From the NCBI RefSeq assembly GCF_029931775.1, contig NC_079325.1:39038673-39102672 (forward strand): a stretch of 64,000 bases of DNA. Reading direction: 5' to 3'. This stretch comes from Euleptes europaea. Its lineage: Eukaryota; Chordata; Lepidosauria; Squamata; Sphaerodactylidae. Under the pieces are notes generated by a model, which saw only the letters and a list, made by a program, of their open reading frames with translations, ran no database searches and had not been told where the DNA came from. Below, one piece after another: positions 1 to 12,284 of the stretch (position 1 is the stretch's first letter; the number at the start of each line of letters is the position of its first letter). A program made the translations under genes and the position numbers.

Positions 1-420
1 GGAATAGGGAGGCCAGCAAGATGACATTCGTGACCGTCCTCAACCCTAGGCCTGGCGGAATAGCTCTGTCTTGCAGGCCCTGCGGAACTCTTTAAGGACC
101 TGATGTCACCAGACAGCATTCCACCAGGCCGGCGCCAGGGCCAAAAAAGCCCTGGCTCTCAAGAAGGACAGCCACTCACTCTCAAGGCCAGGGACCACCA
201 GTAGATTATTATCAGACGGTTGTAAAGATCTTCGGGGGGTATACCAGGAGAGGTGGTCCCGAAGATACGAAGGTCCCAGGCCGTGTAAGGCTTTAAAAGT
301 CAAAACCAGCCCCTTAAACCTGATCCGATACTCCAGCTGAAGCCAGTGCAGTTTGCTGAGCACTGGATTACTACCCCCCACAATTTTTCCAACTGAAAAA
401 CCAGAAACTTTGAAGAGCAT
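1..420 (-). repeat. LINE fragment, C-terminal ORF2 (L2/CR1 clade)
   Basis: Read on the minus strand, this encodes the stretch that follows the reverse transcriptase in L2/CR1-clade LINEs: HWLQLEYRIRFKGLVLTFKA, then ALHGLGPSYLRDHL, then LLVVPGLES. It is a truncated copy in SLC31A1 intron 2 and continues off the window edge. A similar piece lies at about 46.0-46.4 kb. Confidence 0.7.
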
Positions 421-597
421 CTGTGAGTAAGAAAAACCCAGTAGGATGTGAGGTTTGCAGGTCAGAAAAGCAAATGGAGACAGGTAGGAAGGGACAGTTC
501 CAAGGCTTTCAGCGGTTCCTGCATGTACCTCCGCTAGCTGCCTCCTAAAATGCTTTTAGTGCAAAAGATGCATCGGGCAGAGGGTTGTTCTACTCAC

Positions 598-735
598 CAT
601 CATCATCATCCCTCCACCGTGCGAGTGCCCTGGTGATGGCGTTGTGTGATGGTGCGTGTGAGGATCAGAGGTGCTCACTGCTGAGCCATTCATCTGATGG
701 TCCATGTGCGCCATATGATTATGCTCATGTTCCAT
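598..735 (-). CDS. SLC31A1: SLC31A1 (copper transporter CTR1), first coding exon
   Basis: The minus strand reads 46 codons from ATG at 735 to a GTGAGT donor at 597-592. The exon begins at 743 after an AG acceptor (744-745), with 8 nt of 5' UTR. The peptide starts MEHEHNHMAHMDHQMNGS, continues through HTHHHTTPSPGHSHGGG and ends MMMM. This Met/His-rich pattern is the extracellular copper-capturing tail of CTR1, a trimeric plasma-membrane and endosomal Cu(I) importer. The human tail also ends MMMM just before the first membrane-proximal segment. An N-glycosylation sequon (NGS, residue 16) matches the human site at N15. The membrane helices lie in exons beyond the left edge. The identity is supported by position head to head with FKBP15, as in human. 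Confidence 0.93.
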
Positions 736-743
736 CCTGGCTC

Positions 744-2890
744 CTGAAGTTTCACAGAAGGCAGATTATATTACGGGAGCCTGGAAGAAGGAAAAATAGC
801 AGCCATCAGGAAGAGAAAAACAGGGGATCTGAGCACCTCCTGAGAAAGCAGCTTTAAGAACCTTTGCCCTTAAGTCAAGACTGTGCATATTCTGAGCATC
901 AGACACAGAGGGCAGCATTCTGAAAAGGTCAATTTTAATTTCAAAATGAAAGCAAGTTTCTAGACAAGAGATGGCAACTCAGCTTGGAATATTACATAAA
1001 TAACAGTGGTTTGTAGAAGATGCAGCGGCTGCACTGAAAAAAGAAGACTGAACAAAAGTCCTTATCACCTACAAAGCCTCTGAAGAATTCTCTAACAGAT
1101 ATTTGAGAGATAGATAAATACCCTCTCACCTGTAAGTAGCAGGAGGACTCCAAGCCAGGAAACTATGACCTGCAACTAAGTGTTGAGGAAGAGGGGGGAC
1201 AAATGTGACTACTGAACTCTGGACAATCATTGCATTGTTGAGCAATCACCTCATCTGTATTAATGCGTATGGATTAGGGGGTTCACAGAGCAAACTCCCC
1301 TGGAAATCCATTTTTCAGTTTAGGCCTGTTTTCTTATCTATGCTGATGTCCAAACATTAGACACCAGCCTCGAGTGTTCTGCATTTGGGTCCCTCTGAGC
1401 AGAATTCCTGTTCTGCCAGAAGCTGTGAGTTAAAAGCTAAGAGCACTTGAAGGAAACAGAAATTACTACTGCCCTAAGAAGTTATCTGCTCTCACATGCA
1501 TACTATGATTTATGATTATCACTGCAACCATCTGGGCACAAACAGCACACGTGGTGTACGTTCCTCTTGCTCTGCTGCCTTGGAATACTGTTGCGATCTC
1601 TAGTGAATTCTCAGAAGCTAGAGGAAGATGCTGAACAAGATACCCAGTGATCCTGCAACCCTGCTTTTGACCTGCTCACAGCTGCCCTTCTGAATCTGCA
1701 GACCATCAGCAGCATTTACTGCTTGCCTACCCACAGCCTTGTTGCCACAGTATGCTGTAGGGCTATCGGAGGTCCTTTAGACCTGGGAGAGGATGCCCAG
1801 GTTGTCCCATGCTTCTTGATCACAGTGGGGGGGGGGAAGGGAATTGTAGTGATATGGTAGCCATCTCTGCTGTTCCTTGCTCCTTTAAACACCCAGAAAA
1901 ACAGCACATGCAGCTCACTGAACAGTATGTAGCTCTTTTCCATAGCTGGGAAAAGCAGTGTAAGGCTATCCTGGCTGACTCCGTTGTTAAGGGCTAAAAG
2001 CAGCAGCAGACACTTCTGGCCCTTGGTGGCAGGGAAGGAGGGAAGAGATGCAGGAAGGCTGGTGATGGCAGCCAAGGATGGCTGGGCAGGGCAGTGTGGC
2101 AGGCAGGCAACCTTTCTGTAATTTTCTACAAGGGCTGCGGGAGCCATACTGACCATGAAAGAGACTGAACAGAAACCAGTGAATTGGTAATGTGACAAGA
2201 AGGACCTCCTTTTAATCAAATTGGTGTTGGGAAGCTGCAGCTATCCCCAACACAACAACAATAAATAAGGTTAACTGTGCAGCCGCAGGGTTTAATTGTG
2301 CCTCATGGCTCATTTTAAATTGCATCAAGGCAAGAAATCAAACGAGCAAAAGGTTTTGTTCCCTACCTGCTTCCCTAAAAAACAGCCGTACGTTTTATTG
2401 AGAAGAGAGCCCTACAATTGCATTAGCGCAAAGAATTAGCAGACAGTCGAAAGGTCCCCGCTGCCCTTGGCAATCTAGTTCTTAGAACGTTAGCCCCCAC
2501 CCCCCATCTTCAGAATGGCACTAGATGGGAGGTGATAAGCACACAGAGGCTGGAGACAGAAACCCACATAATCGCATTACCGCTGACTAAAGGGGGCAGA
2601 AAAACTGGCAGCCAACAAGGGGGGAGAGGGAGATTTCACCACCCAGCATTCAGAATTCCAGGGACACGAGCAGGAGCTGCTCAAAAGCTCTCCCTTTAAG
2701 GGTGGGGTGGGGGCACAAGGTAAGCCTGAGAGCAGCTGCTGGGAAGTCTAAGAAGCAGGATATGGCTGGGAGCCACAAATGACCCCCTCCTTATTACAAC
2801 CATCCCCTAGTTTTTAAGTGGTTCCTGTATGGTCTCCAGTCTCTGCTGCAGCTATGAAAATTAGGATTTGAGAATCCAAAGTATTTCATA
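744..2890. other. Intronic sequence, nothing recognised
   Basis: There is no repeat family or exon that I can name. A 167-codon minus-strand open frame at 1716-2219 has no recognisable motif or codon pattern and is taken as chance. Confidence 0.5.
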
Positions 2891-2893
2891 CAG

Positions 2894-3150
2894 AGAAGAA
2901 GGAGTTAGTTTTTATATGCTGACTTTCTCTACCACTTAAGGAAGAACCAAATCAGCTTACAATCACCTTCCCTCCCCCTCCCCACAACAGACACCCTGTG
3001 AGGCAGGTGGGACTGAGAGAGCTCTAAGAGAACTGTGACTAGCCCAAGGTCACCCCACTGGCTTCATGTGTAGGAGTGGGGAAACCAACACGGTTCACCA
3101 GATTAGAGTCCACTGCTCATGTGGAGGAGTGGGGAATCAAACCCAGTTCT
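2894..3150 (-). repeat. tRNA-derived SINE
   Basis: This is the reverse complement of a SINE with the body ACTAGCCCAAGGTCACC, the CCCCACAACAGACACC block and a head with GGAGTGGGGAATCAAACCC. The same family recurs at 5.6, 7.9, 37.4 and 56.9 kb. Confidence 0.8.
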
Positions 3151-3647
3151 AATGACACTTCTAACAACCCTGCAATATAGGCCAATATTACCTTCATATT
3201 GAAAAAGAGGCCAGTGAAGAAATTGTGCGCGGCCTTTTAAAAAGGGGGATTATCTTCCCCAGAGTGACCGCTTACAAAATCCTCTCACCGCTCCATCCTA
3301 CCCTAAGCTGGAAAAGGACGAACATCTGTGATTCAAGTGCTGATCTCACTGCACTCCAGCCTATCTTGCAATGACTACAGTTCTCCAAGACTCACAGTGA
3401 ACTACCAATTATTTAGCAATCCAAGCATATTTTAATACACAAATAAGAAGAAAAGTGTGGTTTTTATGGTCAAGAAACATATTCCATTCTCAGGAGCAAA
3501 CGAACTAAGCAGCTAGTAAAGATAGGTAACAGGGCACAGTTTCCTGCCCATCCCCCAGTCATAGTCAGAAAACTCAGCGAGGTAACCAGATGGGAAAATC
3601 ACAGAAATGGGATTTAGAACCACCCAAAACATGCTGCACAGGAGGGA

Positions 3648-5112
3648 AGGTGGCATGGTATAGCCCCGTGTTGGCAAACCTATGGCATGCGTGCTGCAGC
3701 TGGCACGCCGAGCCCTCTCTGTGGGCACGCGTGGTGAGGGCACTGAGGGCGGTGCTCCTTCTCCCCAAGCCTGCGCTGGCACCCTCCCTCTCTCTCAGCT
3801 GAGCTGCGGCCGCAGCTCAGCTGTTTTTCGGGGCCCCGCCCGTCTTCAGTTTGGACCGGGAGGCTGTGGCCGAGCACCTTGCCACGCCCCCCTCTCAGCT
3901 GAGCTGCGGGGGGCCCGTCTTCAGTTTGTCTGGGGCCCCGCCCGTCTAAAAAAGCATTTAGAAAATTCTACAACATTTGCAGACAATCCTACAAGCCATC
4001 AGGAAATCTACAAGGAATTTTCTAGCATTGTAGCAGCTGCAAAGGTGAATTTCAGTAACAGATTTTTACAGTTCCATAAGATGGAGACAACCCTGTGTTT
4101 TCTTACTTCTCCAGATACAGCCAAATTTGAAGAACTTGATCTTTCCTGCCTACACTGGTTAGATTTAGAAAATCTGGAAATGGAGCTAATAGAATTTCAA
4201 GAAAGCTCTATCTGGAAAAATAAATTCTATGACCTGCGTGAAACACTTGAGAAGATAGGATGCCAAAGGACAGCACAGTTAGTTCTGAAAATGAAATCCT
4301 TAAAGTGTGGAATTCTCTGCCAAATAATTTTAAGTCAATGAAAGCACTTGGGATTGCTTTCCTTACTTTGTTTGGATCATCTTATGCTTGTGAGCAGCTG
4401 TTTTCAGCTTTGAATTATATCAAATCTGACACCAGAAACAGGCTAACAGATGACCTGAGTGCTGCATGTGTTGCTCTCAAACTTACAAAGTATGAGCCAA
4501 GGGTAGACAAATTATCAGCATGCACACAACAGCAAATTTGACGATGTCCTCAAAGATGTCACAAAAATGGTGAATTACATCATGGCTCGTGCTCTGAATT
4601 GTCATCAGTTTCAAGCACTTCTTGAGGAGGTTCAGGCACAGTATAATTGTTTACTTATGTACAATAATGTCTGGTGGCTGAGCAGAGGACGAATCCTGGA
4701 GAGATGCATGCCAAATGCAAACTTTTACCTTTCAATAAAAAGTTGTTTGTATCATTGAAAGCTCTGTTATTGTGTTTTTCTTTTAATGCAAAATATGTGA
4801 ATGTATGAGTTGTTTTTTCTAAACTAAAACCTCAGTATTCAGGTTAAATTGCCGTATTGGCACTTGGCGATAAATAAGTAGGTTTTGGGTTGCAGTTTGG
4901 GCACTCAGGCTCTAAAAGGTTCGCCATCACTGGTATATACTGATCTCATCAGATCCTGGAAGCTAAGCAGGGTCAGTACGTGGAAGGGAGACCACCAAGG
5001 AAGACTCTGCGGAAGAAGGAAATGGCAAACTGCCTCTGCTTCTCACTTGCCTTGAAAGCCCCTTGCTGGGGTCGCTGTAAGTCATCTGTTACTTGACGGC
5101 ATTTTACACACA
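3648..5112 (+). repeat. 5S-rRNA-derived SINE split by a hAT element
   Basis: The left piece (about 3648-3665) reads GGCATGGTATAGCC. The right piece (4933-5112) reads GATCTCATCAGATCC and GAAGCTAAGCAGGGTC, which match 5S rRNA, followed by a SINE body ending ACTTGACGGCATTTTACACA. The hAT relic at 3666-4932 interrupts it. Confidence 0.75.
3666..4932 (+). mobile_element. hAT DNA transposon relic with rearranged transposase
   Basis: The ends are inverted: the left reads GTGTTGGCAAACCTATGG and the right ends AGGTTCGCCATCACTG. The flanking 8-mers gtatagcc and gtatatac agree at 6 of 8 positions. Inside, two overlapping plus frames (about 3946-4340 and 4260-4541) encode transposase C-terminal sequence. 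This includes the hATC dimerisation region near 4320-4541 (YACEQLFSALNYIKSDTRNR, then LTDDLSAACVALKL). A segment at 4567-4710 carries the WWLSRGRILERC motif, which normally lies upstream of hATC. At least one frameshift near 4260-4340 and the order change show that it is inactive. Confidence 0.8.
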
Positions 5113-5587
5113 CTAAGCATGATGTACAGTACTTGGCATACAAGTGAGAACTTATCCAAAGCTCCCTGCATGTGGAAAACTAGTAGGTCAGGCAGAAGGC
5201 TCCTAGCATGATCAAACTAGCAATCCCTTAATGAGCTTCAGAGAAAAAGACAAGTTTGTTGGTTAAAAAAAGGAAACCCTTTCACATAGAAGGAACTATG
5301 TTAATACAGAATTCAGACCAAACTGACCCATCTATCCTAGTACTTTCACCCATGGCTGACAATGACTATTTTCTAGCCCTGTCGAAGAGCCTTTATCTGG
5401 AGATAAAGGCTTGAAGATTGAAGAATACCATATAGTGCCATCTGTGACACTTTAAGGAATAGCATGAGCAAGAGGGGGGTATCCCTGCCCCAAGGAGCTT
5501 ACTATCCAAATCTTAACAGAGGGCATGGGGGGGGGGGAGTCGAAAAAGGGGGGCATGGGAGGGGAGTCAAAAAAGGTAAGAAGTCAG

Positions 5588-5836
5588 AGAGCCAGCGTGA
5601 TGTAGTGGTTAAGAGTGGTGGTTTGGAGCGGTGGATTCTGATCTGGAGAACCGGGTTTGATTCCCCACTGCTCCACACAAAGCCAGCTAGGTGACCTTGG
5701 GCCAGTCACACTCTCTCAGCCCCACCTACCTCACAGGGTGCCTGTTGTGGGGAGGGGAAGGGAAGGTGATTGTAAGCCGGTCTGAGTCTCCCTTAAGTGG
5801 CAGAGAAAGTCGGCATATAAAAACCAACTCTTCTAA
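5588..5836 (+). repeat. tRNA-derived SINE, nearly full length
   Basis: The tRNA-like head (GTGATGTAGTGGTTAAGAG and GGGTTTGATTCCCCACT, A- and B-box like) is followed by the shared body GGTGACCTTGGGCCAGTCAC and the tail GCATATAAAAACCAACTCTT. Confidence 0.85.
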
Positions 5837-5839
5837 CAA

Positions 5840-7856
5840 AGAATGAATGCAAGCAAACTCAGCAGTTAATGGGACAGCAGCAGCACCAGCAGGCACGCAG
5901 TGGTGTGTGCAAAAGGCAGAGAAAGAATGCTTCTCTCTCCTCCTCCCCCATCCCAAGGCCTGAGTCCTATACAGAGATGTCCCAGTCAATACTCCAAGGA
6001 TATCTGGGATTCTTTCAGCCTCGGTGAAGGAAGCAGCCTGCTTAAGCAAGCCAGGGGAGAGCACAAGCAGAGCTGCACGTCCCCAAAAAAGGCGTGTGCC
6101 CTCTTGACAGGAAGCCCACGGAGTACGTCCTGAAAGGCCACTATTGTCTCTCCTGGGCAGAACTTCAAATAGACTTGGCAGCCCAACCAAACCCACTGGA
6201 TGAACTTCAGGGGGTTCCACCTGGAAGAGCCGTTTGCTCTTTCCTCACTTGGTCTGCTCTGTACATTTGCATGAGTTACGGACAAGCATTCCCACCAACA
6301 GCTGGATGGTTTCCACAGCCAGCCGAACCATCTTTTCAGGATGTACTTACAAGCATTCTAAAGGCTGTGAAGGCAATCATGAGAGCAGAAACCAGAACCA
6401 GCTACTTAATTCAGCAGCGGAATCTTACATTTTCCCACCATTTCCCACCCCATTCAGGTGTTTTAGATCACAAAACTGAAAAAGATAGGATTGGAAGTAC
6501 ATAAACTGCTCGGTAAAATTTCAGGAGTTAGCCGAGCAAGATCTCCGATGATACTTCATTTATACCCACCTTTAGCATAAGTATTAGGGAGGCAACATTT
6601 GACTGAATTGCTCATTTAACTGTTTTGATTATTTTTAGATGAAGTCCACAGACTTAAATGTTATAAGTACTTTAAAGATAGGACATTTTGGAGGACTTTC
6701 ATTCATAGGGTCGCCATGAGTCGGAAGCAACTTGACGGCACTTAACACACTTAAAAAAAAATGCAGATGGCAAAGCACGCCAAAAATCAATACGGTATTC
6801 CTTCTGGTGAGAGAAAGAGGAATGCTTTCCTAAGATGCCTGCCGAAGCACAAGCACACATCCCCTAAAAATTAATCATGCTTTTCTTTCTAGAATTAGTT
6901 TTTTCTTCCATGCAAAATTAAAACCATTACTTAACCAAATAGAACTCATATAATTAATTTACAGTTTTCTTTAATCAGATGACTGCCTCAATAAACATTT
7001 TGTACTTGACATGCAAATCACCTTTGCCTTTTGGTGCAGAATCTTTGATTTAGAAAATTTATAGCCAGGATCCAGAGAATCACAGGACTAGACCTGTGAG
7101 CCGTGGGCTTAAAACCCCTTCCCAAAATACCACACGGCAAACTGCTTTTGAAACCAAGTGGAATTTCAAAAGCAGTTCGCGAGGCAGCATGTTGCTGATC
7201 TGTTCAAAGGACAAACATCCCACCGAGAGTACAAAAACCCTTGGATGACTCTCCCATAAGCAAACATGGATTCTCACCAATATATATATAAACAAGGAAA
7301 AGACACAAAACAAGGAAAAGACACAAAACCAAACCAAACTTGAACACTACAGCCTTCCATGGCCAAACAAGCTATTTCAATGTATATTAGTTAAAAAGGG
7401 AGCCTGTTGAACTACATATTTGGTTAGATTACAGCCCAGTACAGTTCTTCAAATAAATAAATACAAGGAAGCTTCCCTCCCTTAACACAATACCTTGAAA
7501 GAAGCACATACCAAAGGTCTTTGTACTCTCACAGTGCTTGCTAATGAAGAACACAATAGGATGGTATAGCCTTTCATACGAGGATAAAACTTAATCATTA
7601 CCCACAGGTCTTCTCAGGTTTCCATTGTGCCAAGGTGATTCCACCCCCTTGCTCTATGTCCAAAGTCTGGAAAAACCAACAGCCAACATCAGCCCTGCTG
7701 GGAGGCTGCCGGGAAGCAGTGGGTGAATGCAACAGGAAGTTCATCTTTCACATTCCCCCTGGACAGTCAACATGTGCTGGATAAGGGGTGATCCCAAGAT
7801 GGCACTATCATGCAGATAGCTTTCACTGGTCTGTTAAAATTTAGATCTGCCTGCAA
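5840..7856. other. Intronic sequence with a SINE scrap and a small tandem repeat
   Basis: A 3' scrap of the 5S-derived SINE lies at 6698-6752 (CGCCATGAGTCGGAAGCAAC). An 18-bp unit, aaggaaaagacacaaaac, occurs twice in tandem at 7294-7329. Nothing else is recognised; the overlapping open frames at 5.7-6.5 kb look like chance. Confidence 0.5.
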
Positions 7857-8525
7857 AGAAGAAGAGTTGGTTTTTATATGCTGATTTTCTCTACCATTTA
7901 AGGAGAATCAAACCGGCTTATAATCTCCTTCCCTTCCTCTCCCCACAACAGACACTTTGTGAGGTTGATCGGGCCAAGAGTTCTGAGAGAACTGTGACTA
8001 GCCCAAGGTCACCCAGCTGGCTTATCATAGAATCATAGAGTTGGAAGGGACCACCAGGGTCATCTAGTCCAACCCCCTGCACAATGCAGGAAATTCTCAA
8101 CTACCTCCCACACACACCCCAGTGACCCCTACTCCATGCCCAGAAGATGGCCAAGATGCCCTCACTCCCATGAACTGTCCAAGGTTATAGAATCAGTACT
8201 GCTGACCGATGGCCATCTAGCCTCTGCTTAAAAACCTCCAGAGAAGGAGAGCTTACCACCCCTCAAGGAAGTCTGTTCCACTGACAAACCGCTCTGTTAG
8301 AAAATTCTTCCTAATGTCTAGATGGAAACTCTTTTGATTTAATTTCAACCCATTGGTTCTGGTCTGACCTTCTGGGGCAACAGAAAACAGTGTGTAGGAG
8401 TGGGGAAACCAACCCAGTTCACCAGGTTACAGTCCGTCGCTCAAGCGTAGGAGTGGGGAATCAAACCCGATTCTCCAGATTAGAGTCCTCCAATCTTAAC
8501 CACTACACCGCGCTGGCATCCGCTG
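7857..8525 (-). repeat. tRNA-derived SINE split by CR1
   Basis: The SINE body occupies 7857-8023. Its head resumes at about 8389-8525 with GTAGGAGTGGGGAAACCAAC and ends at the tRNA-like CTTAACCACTACACCGCG. The gap is filled by a CR1 fragment, so the SINE is older than the CR1. Confidence 0.8.
8026..8388 (-). repeat. CR1 LINE 3' end
   Basis: The segment begins ATAGAATCATAGAGTTGGAA and GTCATCTAGTCCAACCCC, the reverse complement of the CR1 3' terminus. It then covers the C-terminal coding region, with the antisense of the usual RKFFLTER-like stretch near 8290-8310. It inserted into a SINE. Confidence 0.8.
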
Positions 8526-8530
8526 GCACC

Positions 8531-9872
8531 ACTCTTATCCACTACACACCACGCAGGCAACAAGCGCACGCATACAAATACATACTCAAGAAAAAGGGTT
8601 TTTTTCTCCCGAGAAAAAGAATGCAGCCAAACCTCCAACAGGTATTAGCCAACATTAGCCAGTCTCCCTCTGCTAAATCTGAACCATCTCCCCATCATAC
8701 ACACAAGACTAGAGACAAAAGCAGTAAGATACTGATGAGGCATCAGCAGCCTCTCTTCAGCTGACTGCCAAAAGACATTGTTCTTACCTTTGGCCAAGCT
8801 CTTTTCAGAATAATTTTCTACAAGCCAAAAACAGCAGTCAGAGCCAAATGCAGTTCATTCACTGACTCCCCAGCTGCGGTGGATACCATAAGCCCAGCAT
8901 CATGAGACCAGAATGCTGTTCCCAGTTTATTCAATTTCCTGACACCCTTTGGTAATTTTAACTGCTTCCTCTCCAAAGCAAACACCCCTCTCCCCTGCTG
9001 CTCAAATATTTCAAGTCCAGAACCTCAGAGTTGCCAAAGGAGCTAGTTAAGGGAACTATTTACAGGAGGAGGGACAGGGGTTTACTTGTATGCATGCACT
9101 ATTGCAAACATTCAGAAAACACAAACAAGGAAGAGGAAATGGCCTTTGCCTCCTTATAACTGGGAGATGCTTCTCGAATGTTCAATCTCTTTACTTCCTT
9201 TAATTTTACAGATTGCATTGCTTTGTTCATGCCCTTCCCCTTTCCACTCAGCCATTAGGTCTCTCTCTCCCCTTTCTCTCCCGGATCCATGTTGACTCCT
9301 CCACTGTTGAAATGTAGACTACAAACTTCTTAAAGCATGAGCCAGCCTTTATGAGACATTCAGTTCACAACCATGTACATTTGAGTAGAGCTAGATTAAT
9401 AACAGAACACAGTACCAAACAAACAATGGGAAAGTGGCAATTTTTCATTCATGTATCTGGCTCATTCACACATAAAGCAGGGATTCCATCCACTCTTTAC
9501 ACATGTCCATCTGAAGGGTGTACATGGAAATGAGGCTGGGGAAAGGATAGGGTTCAGCTTCCTTCACCCCACGCCCATTTTGATGTAAAAAGCAAATCCC
9601 AAACCCACCTCTCATCTTCACTTTATACATGAATTGGGCCCTTTCACATGAAATTTTGCTCAAGAGAGTTCTGGATATTAGGACTGGTATAGCTGAACCT
9701 TTAAAGCAGTAATTTATTAAAAGGGAATTAATTATTACAAGAGTATTAGGAGGGTATACCCCCTCCCTGGTCTTCCCAAGCCACCTGCAGACCTCGGGGA
9801 ATGCCGTCTCCACCAATGGCAGTGGCTACTGCCAACCAGCCTCTCCCTATGACATTAGATCACAATGGGAAG
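8531..9872. other. Intronic sequence, nothing recognised
   Basis: No gene, RNA gene or named repeat was seen on either strand. Confidence 0.45.
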
Positions 9873-10034
9873 CTGTGTTAGTCTATCCGTAGCAGTAGAA
9901 AAGAGTAAGAGTCCAGTAGCACCTTAAAGACTAACAAAATTTCCAGCAGGGTATGAGCTTTCGTGAGTCTGAAGAAGTGAGCTGTGAGTCATGAAAGCTT
10001 ATACCCTACTCTTGCTCTTTTCTACTCCTACGCC
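9873..10034. repeat. Foldback repeat, compact copy
   Basis: The left arm (CGTAGCAGTAGAAAAGAGTA, then agagtccagtagcacc) and right arm (actcttgctcttttctactc) are inverted copies. The inner segments around GGGTATGAGCTTTCGTGAG and its complement are also inverted. A longer, interrupted copy lies at 24.65-25.5 kb. I cannot assign the family. Confidence 0.65.
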
Positions 10035-10386
10035 ATTAGTCCCTGTCCACACCGGGCCCACAAGTTTCAAACACGGTACTGATTCTTAAGCCCAGGCTTG
10101 TGGGTGGGGGTCTGGCTCCTCCCTGGTTGGATCACTCCAGCCTTCCAGTCCTTCTGAGCTGTCAATTGGCCAGGAGGGTGTGAGCTGTGACCCTCCCTGG
10201 CCACAAAGGGCCTTTTTACTTTTGCTACTGCTAATGGAGAAGCCCAGATTCAATTAAAGAAGCACTTCATCAGGGAATCTTTGACTATACCAAATAAGAA
10301 ACAATATTTGAATGCAGTCAATTGACTATCTTTCCAACTCTACTAGACATCCTCTCACAACTTCACTGAATCCAGACCCCCTAAGG

Positions 10387-10577
10387 CAGAGGTGTTGAAC
10401 TCAATTATTACGAGGGCCGGATATGACATAAATGTCACTTGGTCGGGCTGGGCCATGCCTTGCCAGCCCAGATAGGGAGCATGGGGGGGAGGGTGGCTGC
10501 CTCAGCTTGCTTGCGGGCCGGATAAGAGCTCTCAAGGGGCTGGATCTGGCCCACAGGCCTTATGTTTGACACCCCTG
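10387..10577. mobile_element. hAT MITE, 191 bp, with perfect 8-bp duplication
   Basis: The ends CAGAGGTGTTGAACTC and GTTTGACACCCCTG form inverted repeats. The target duplication ccctaagg occurs at 10379-10386 and 10578-10585. The interior is GC-rich with GAGGGCCGGAT and GGCTGGATCTGGCCC. It has no coding capacity, so it was moved by a hAT transposase in trans. Confidence 0.92.
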
Positions 10578-10996
10578 CCCTAAGGAAAAATGCAACCGGT
10601 ATATGTCAAGTGTTAGTTCACAGTGCAATAGTAAAGCAGGGTTTGTGGTTATCTCCTTTATTAGAACACCCTCATGCTGCTTGCTTTGGGTTGGGTTGTA
10701 CCTGGAAACCAGATTTCAAGTGCACCACAATGCACATGACCGTTCCTATATCACCTACAACAAACCACCAACTCAGGAATGATTTACAATGGGCCATAAC
10801 AGTGAAGAATACATTACAAGGACATACTCCATAATTAATGGGCACTTCATATTCATCTCTGCTAAAGCAAACCACAGGGCTATGTCCACTTTTAGGTACA
10901 AGTTGTACAAGTTTAGCCAGGACACAGATAAGATGGCTTTCAGTCACCTTTCCATTACATCATTCTCATGCCACACCTCCACACTTGATGCTTTTA

Positions 10997-11215
10997 TTGA
11001 TTTAGATATTTATAGGCCGCGTTTGTCCCCAGTGGAGATCCAAAGTGGCTTGCAACTTCATTCTCCTCTCCTCCATTTTATCCTTACAACAACCCTGTGA
11101 GGTAGGTTAGGCTGAGAGAGTGTGACCGGTCCAAGGTCACTGAGTAGGTGATTTGGGATTCAATCCTGGGTCTCCCAGATCCTACTTTGGCACTCTAACT
11201 GCTGCATGAGCAGAG
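10997..11215 (-). repeat. Sauria-type SINE
   Basis: This is the reverse complement of a Sauria SINE: GTCCCCAGTGGAGATCCAAA, then ACAACAACCCTGTGAGGTAG, then a head with GGGTCTCCCAGATCCTA. Confidence 0.8.
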
Positions 11216-12284
11216 AATGAATGTACCTGGACTGCACTGCCTTTATTCCTGCTTCTAAGTCAAAAACTCATGAGACCTTACAAATCCCTCTACAACAGAC
11301 ACAGTTCAAATTTAATCCTTGGGTATGGTCCCCACTCTCTTATTTCTGTCACTCCAAACTATCCCTTTAGAACAAAGGACTTGAGAACATACAGATCAGG
11401 CCACAGGCCACCAATTCCTTGGAAAAGTCATCTTGTCTAGAATGTGGTGGGTACATTTTAACCAGAGCCTGTTGAAATGAGTCACAGAACAACCAGTATC
11501 TAAAGATCCTCACAGACTCCAGGCACAATTCAATAAACTTGGTCAATAAACTTTAAAGTACTAAATTGCACCTTCTTCCATATGACCATGGCCAGCTGCC
11601 AAGATCATCATCTGAGGTCCTTTACTTTGTGCCTGCAACTACTGGAGTTAGGCATCTGGCTACTGCAGAGAGGGTATTCTTCGTAGTAACAACCTGCATA
11701 TGGCACTCTCTCCTAATGCAAATCCACCTGGTAACTTCCCACTGATGCTTTTTAGCACCAGTCACAATCCCCCCACACCTGTGCTTTTGGTGTTAAGCTG
11801 ACTGCCTTGCAAATGGGTTGAGTTTGTTTTTAGTTTACTTTAATTCACACTGGCTTCTACCTGCTGCTGTATTTTTACTTCTGCCTATTCTCACACTTTA
11901 GGTTTATTCTGAAAGTTTTCTTTTGCAAATCACCATGAATACATTTGTGAAAGGGCAGCAGCAAAGTGCTGAAAATAAAATAATTGCAGTTCAACTAATT
12001 TGCTTCCAACAATGAGCAGAGGCTTGTCTCTAGAATGTTCACAAGCAAAACATGGTAGAAACAGCCCCTCCCTACATTCCCCCCTTTCTTTCTCACAGAT
12101 GTGACTTGCAGACTCAAAAAATAATAATTAACATTATACTATATCCAATCCCAGTATTAACCGACATATTTGATTTTGTTTCCTAAGTCTCATATGCAAC
12201 GTTTGTACTTTTTACTTTAGAAGGGTAATTGTACATTCAAATGCTCACTATGCTCAGGTAAAAGCTTCCCCCTCTAGTAGGTAA
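11216..12284. other. Intronic sequence, nothing recognised
   Basis: No exon, RNA gene or named repeat was seen. Confidence 0.45.

Noticed and set aside
1716-2219. 167-codon minus-strand open frame
   Set aside because: No known motif, no flanking splice or promoter pattern, and another frame is open opposite it; a chance frame in intron.
4933-5000. A 5S rRNA gene
   Set aside because: Only part of the 5S-like sequence is present, it is fused to a SINE body, and the same composite recurs at 16.0 and 27.1 kb.
5588-5660. A tRNA gene
   Set aside because: The tRNA-like head with A and B boxes is followed by the SINE body and recurs many times; it does not form a functional tRNA.
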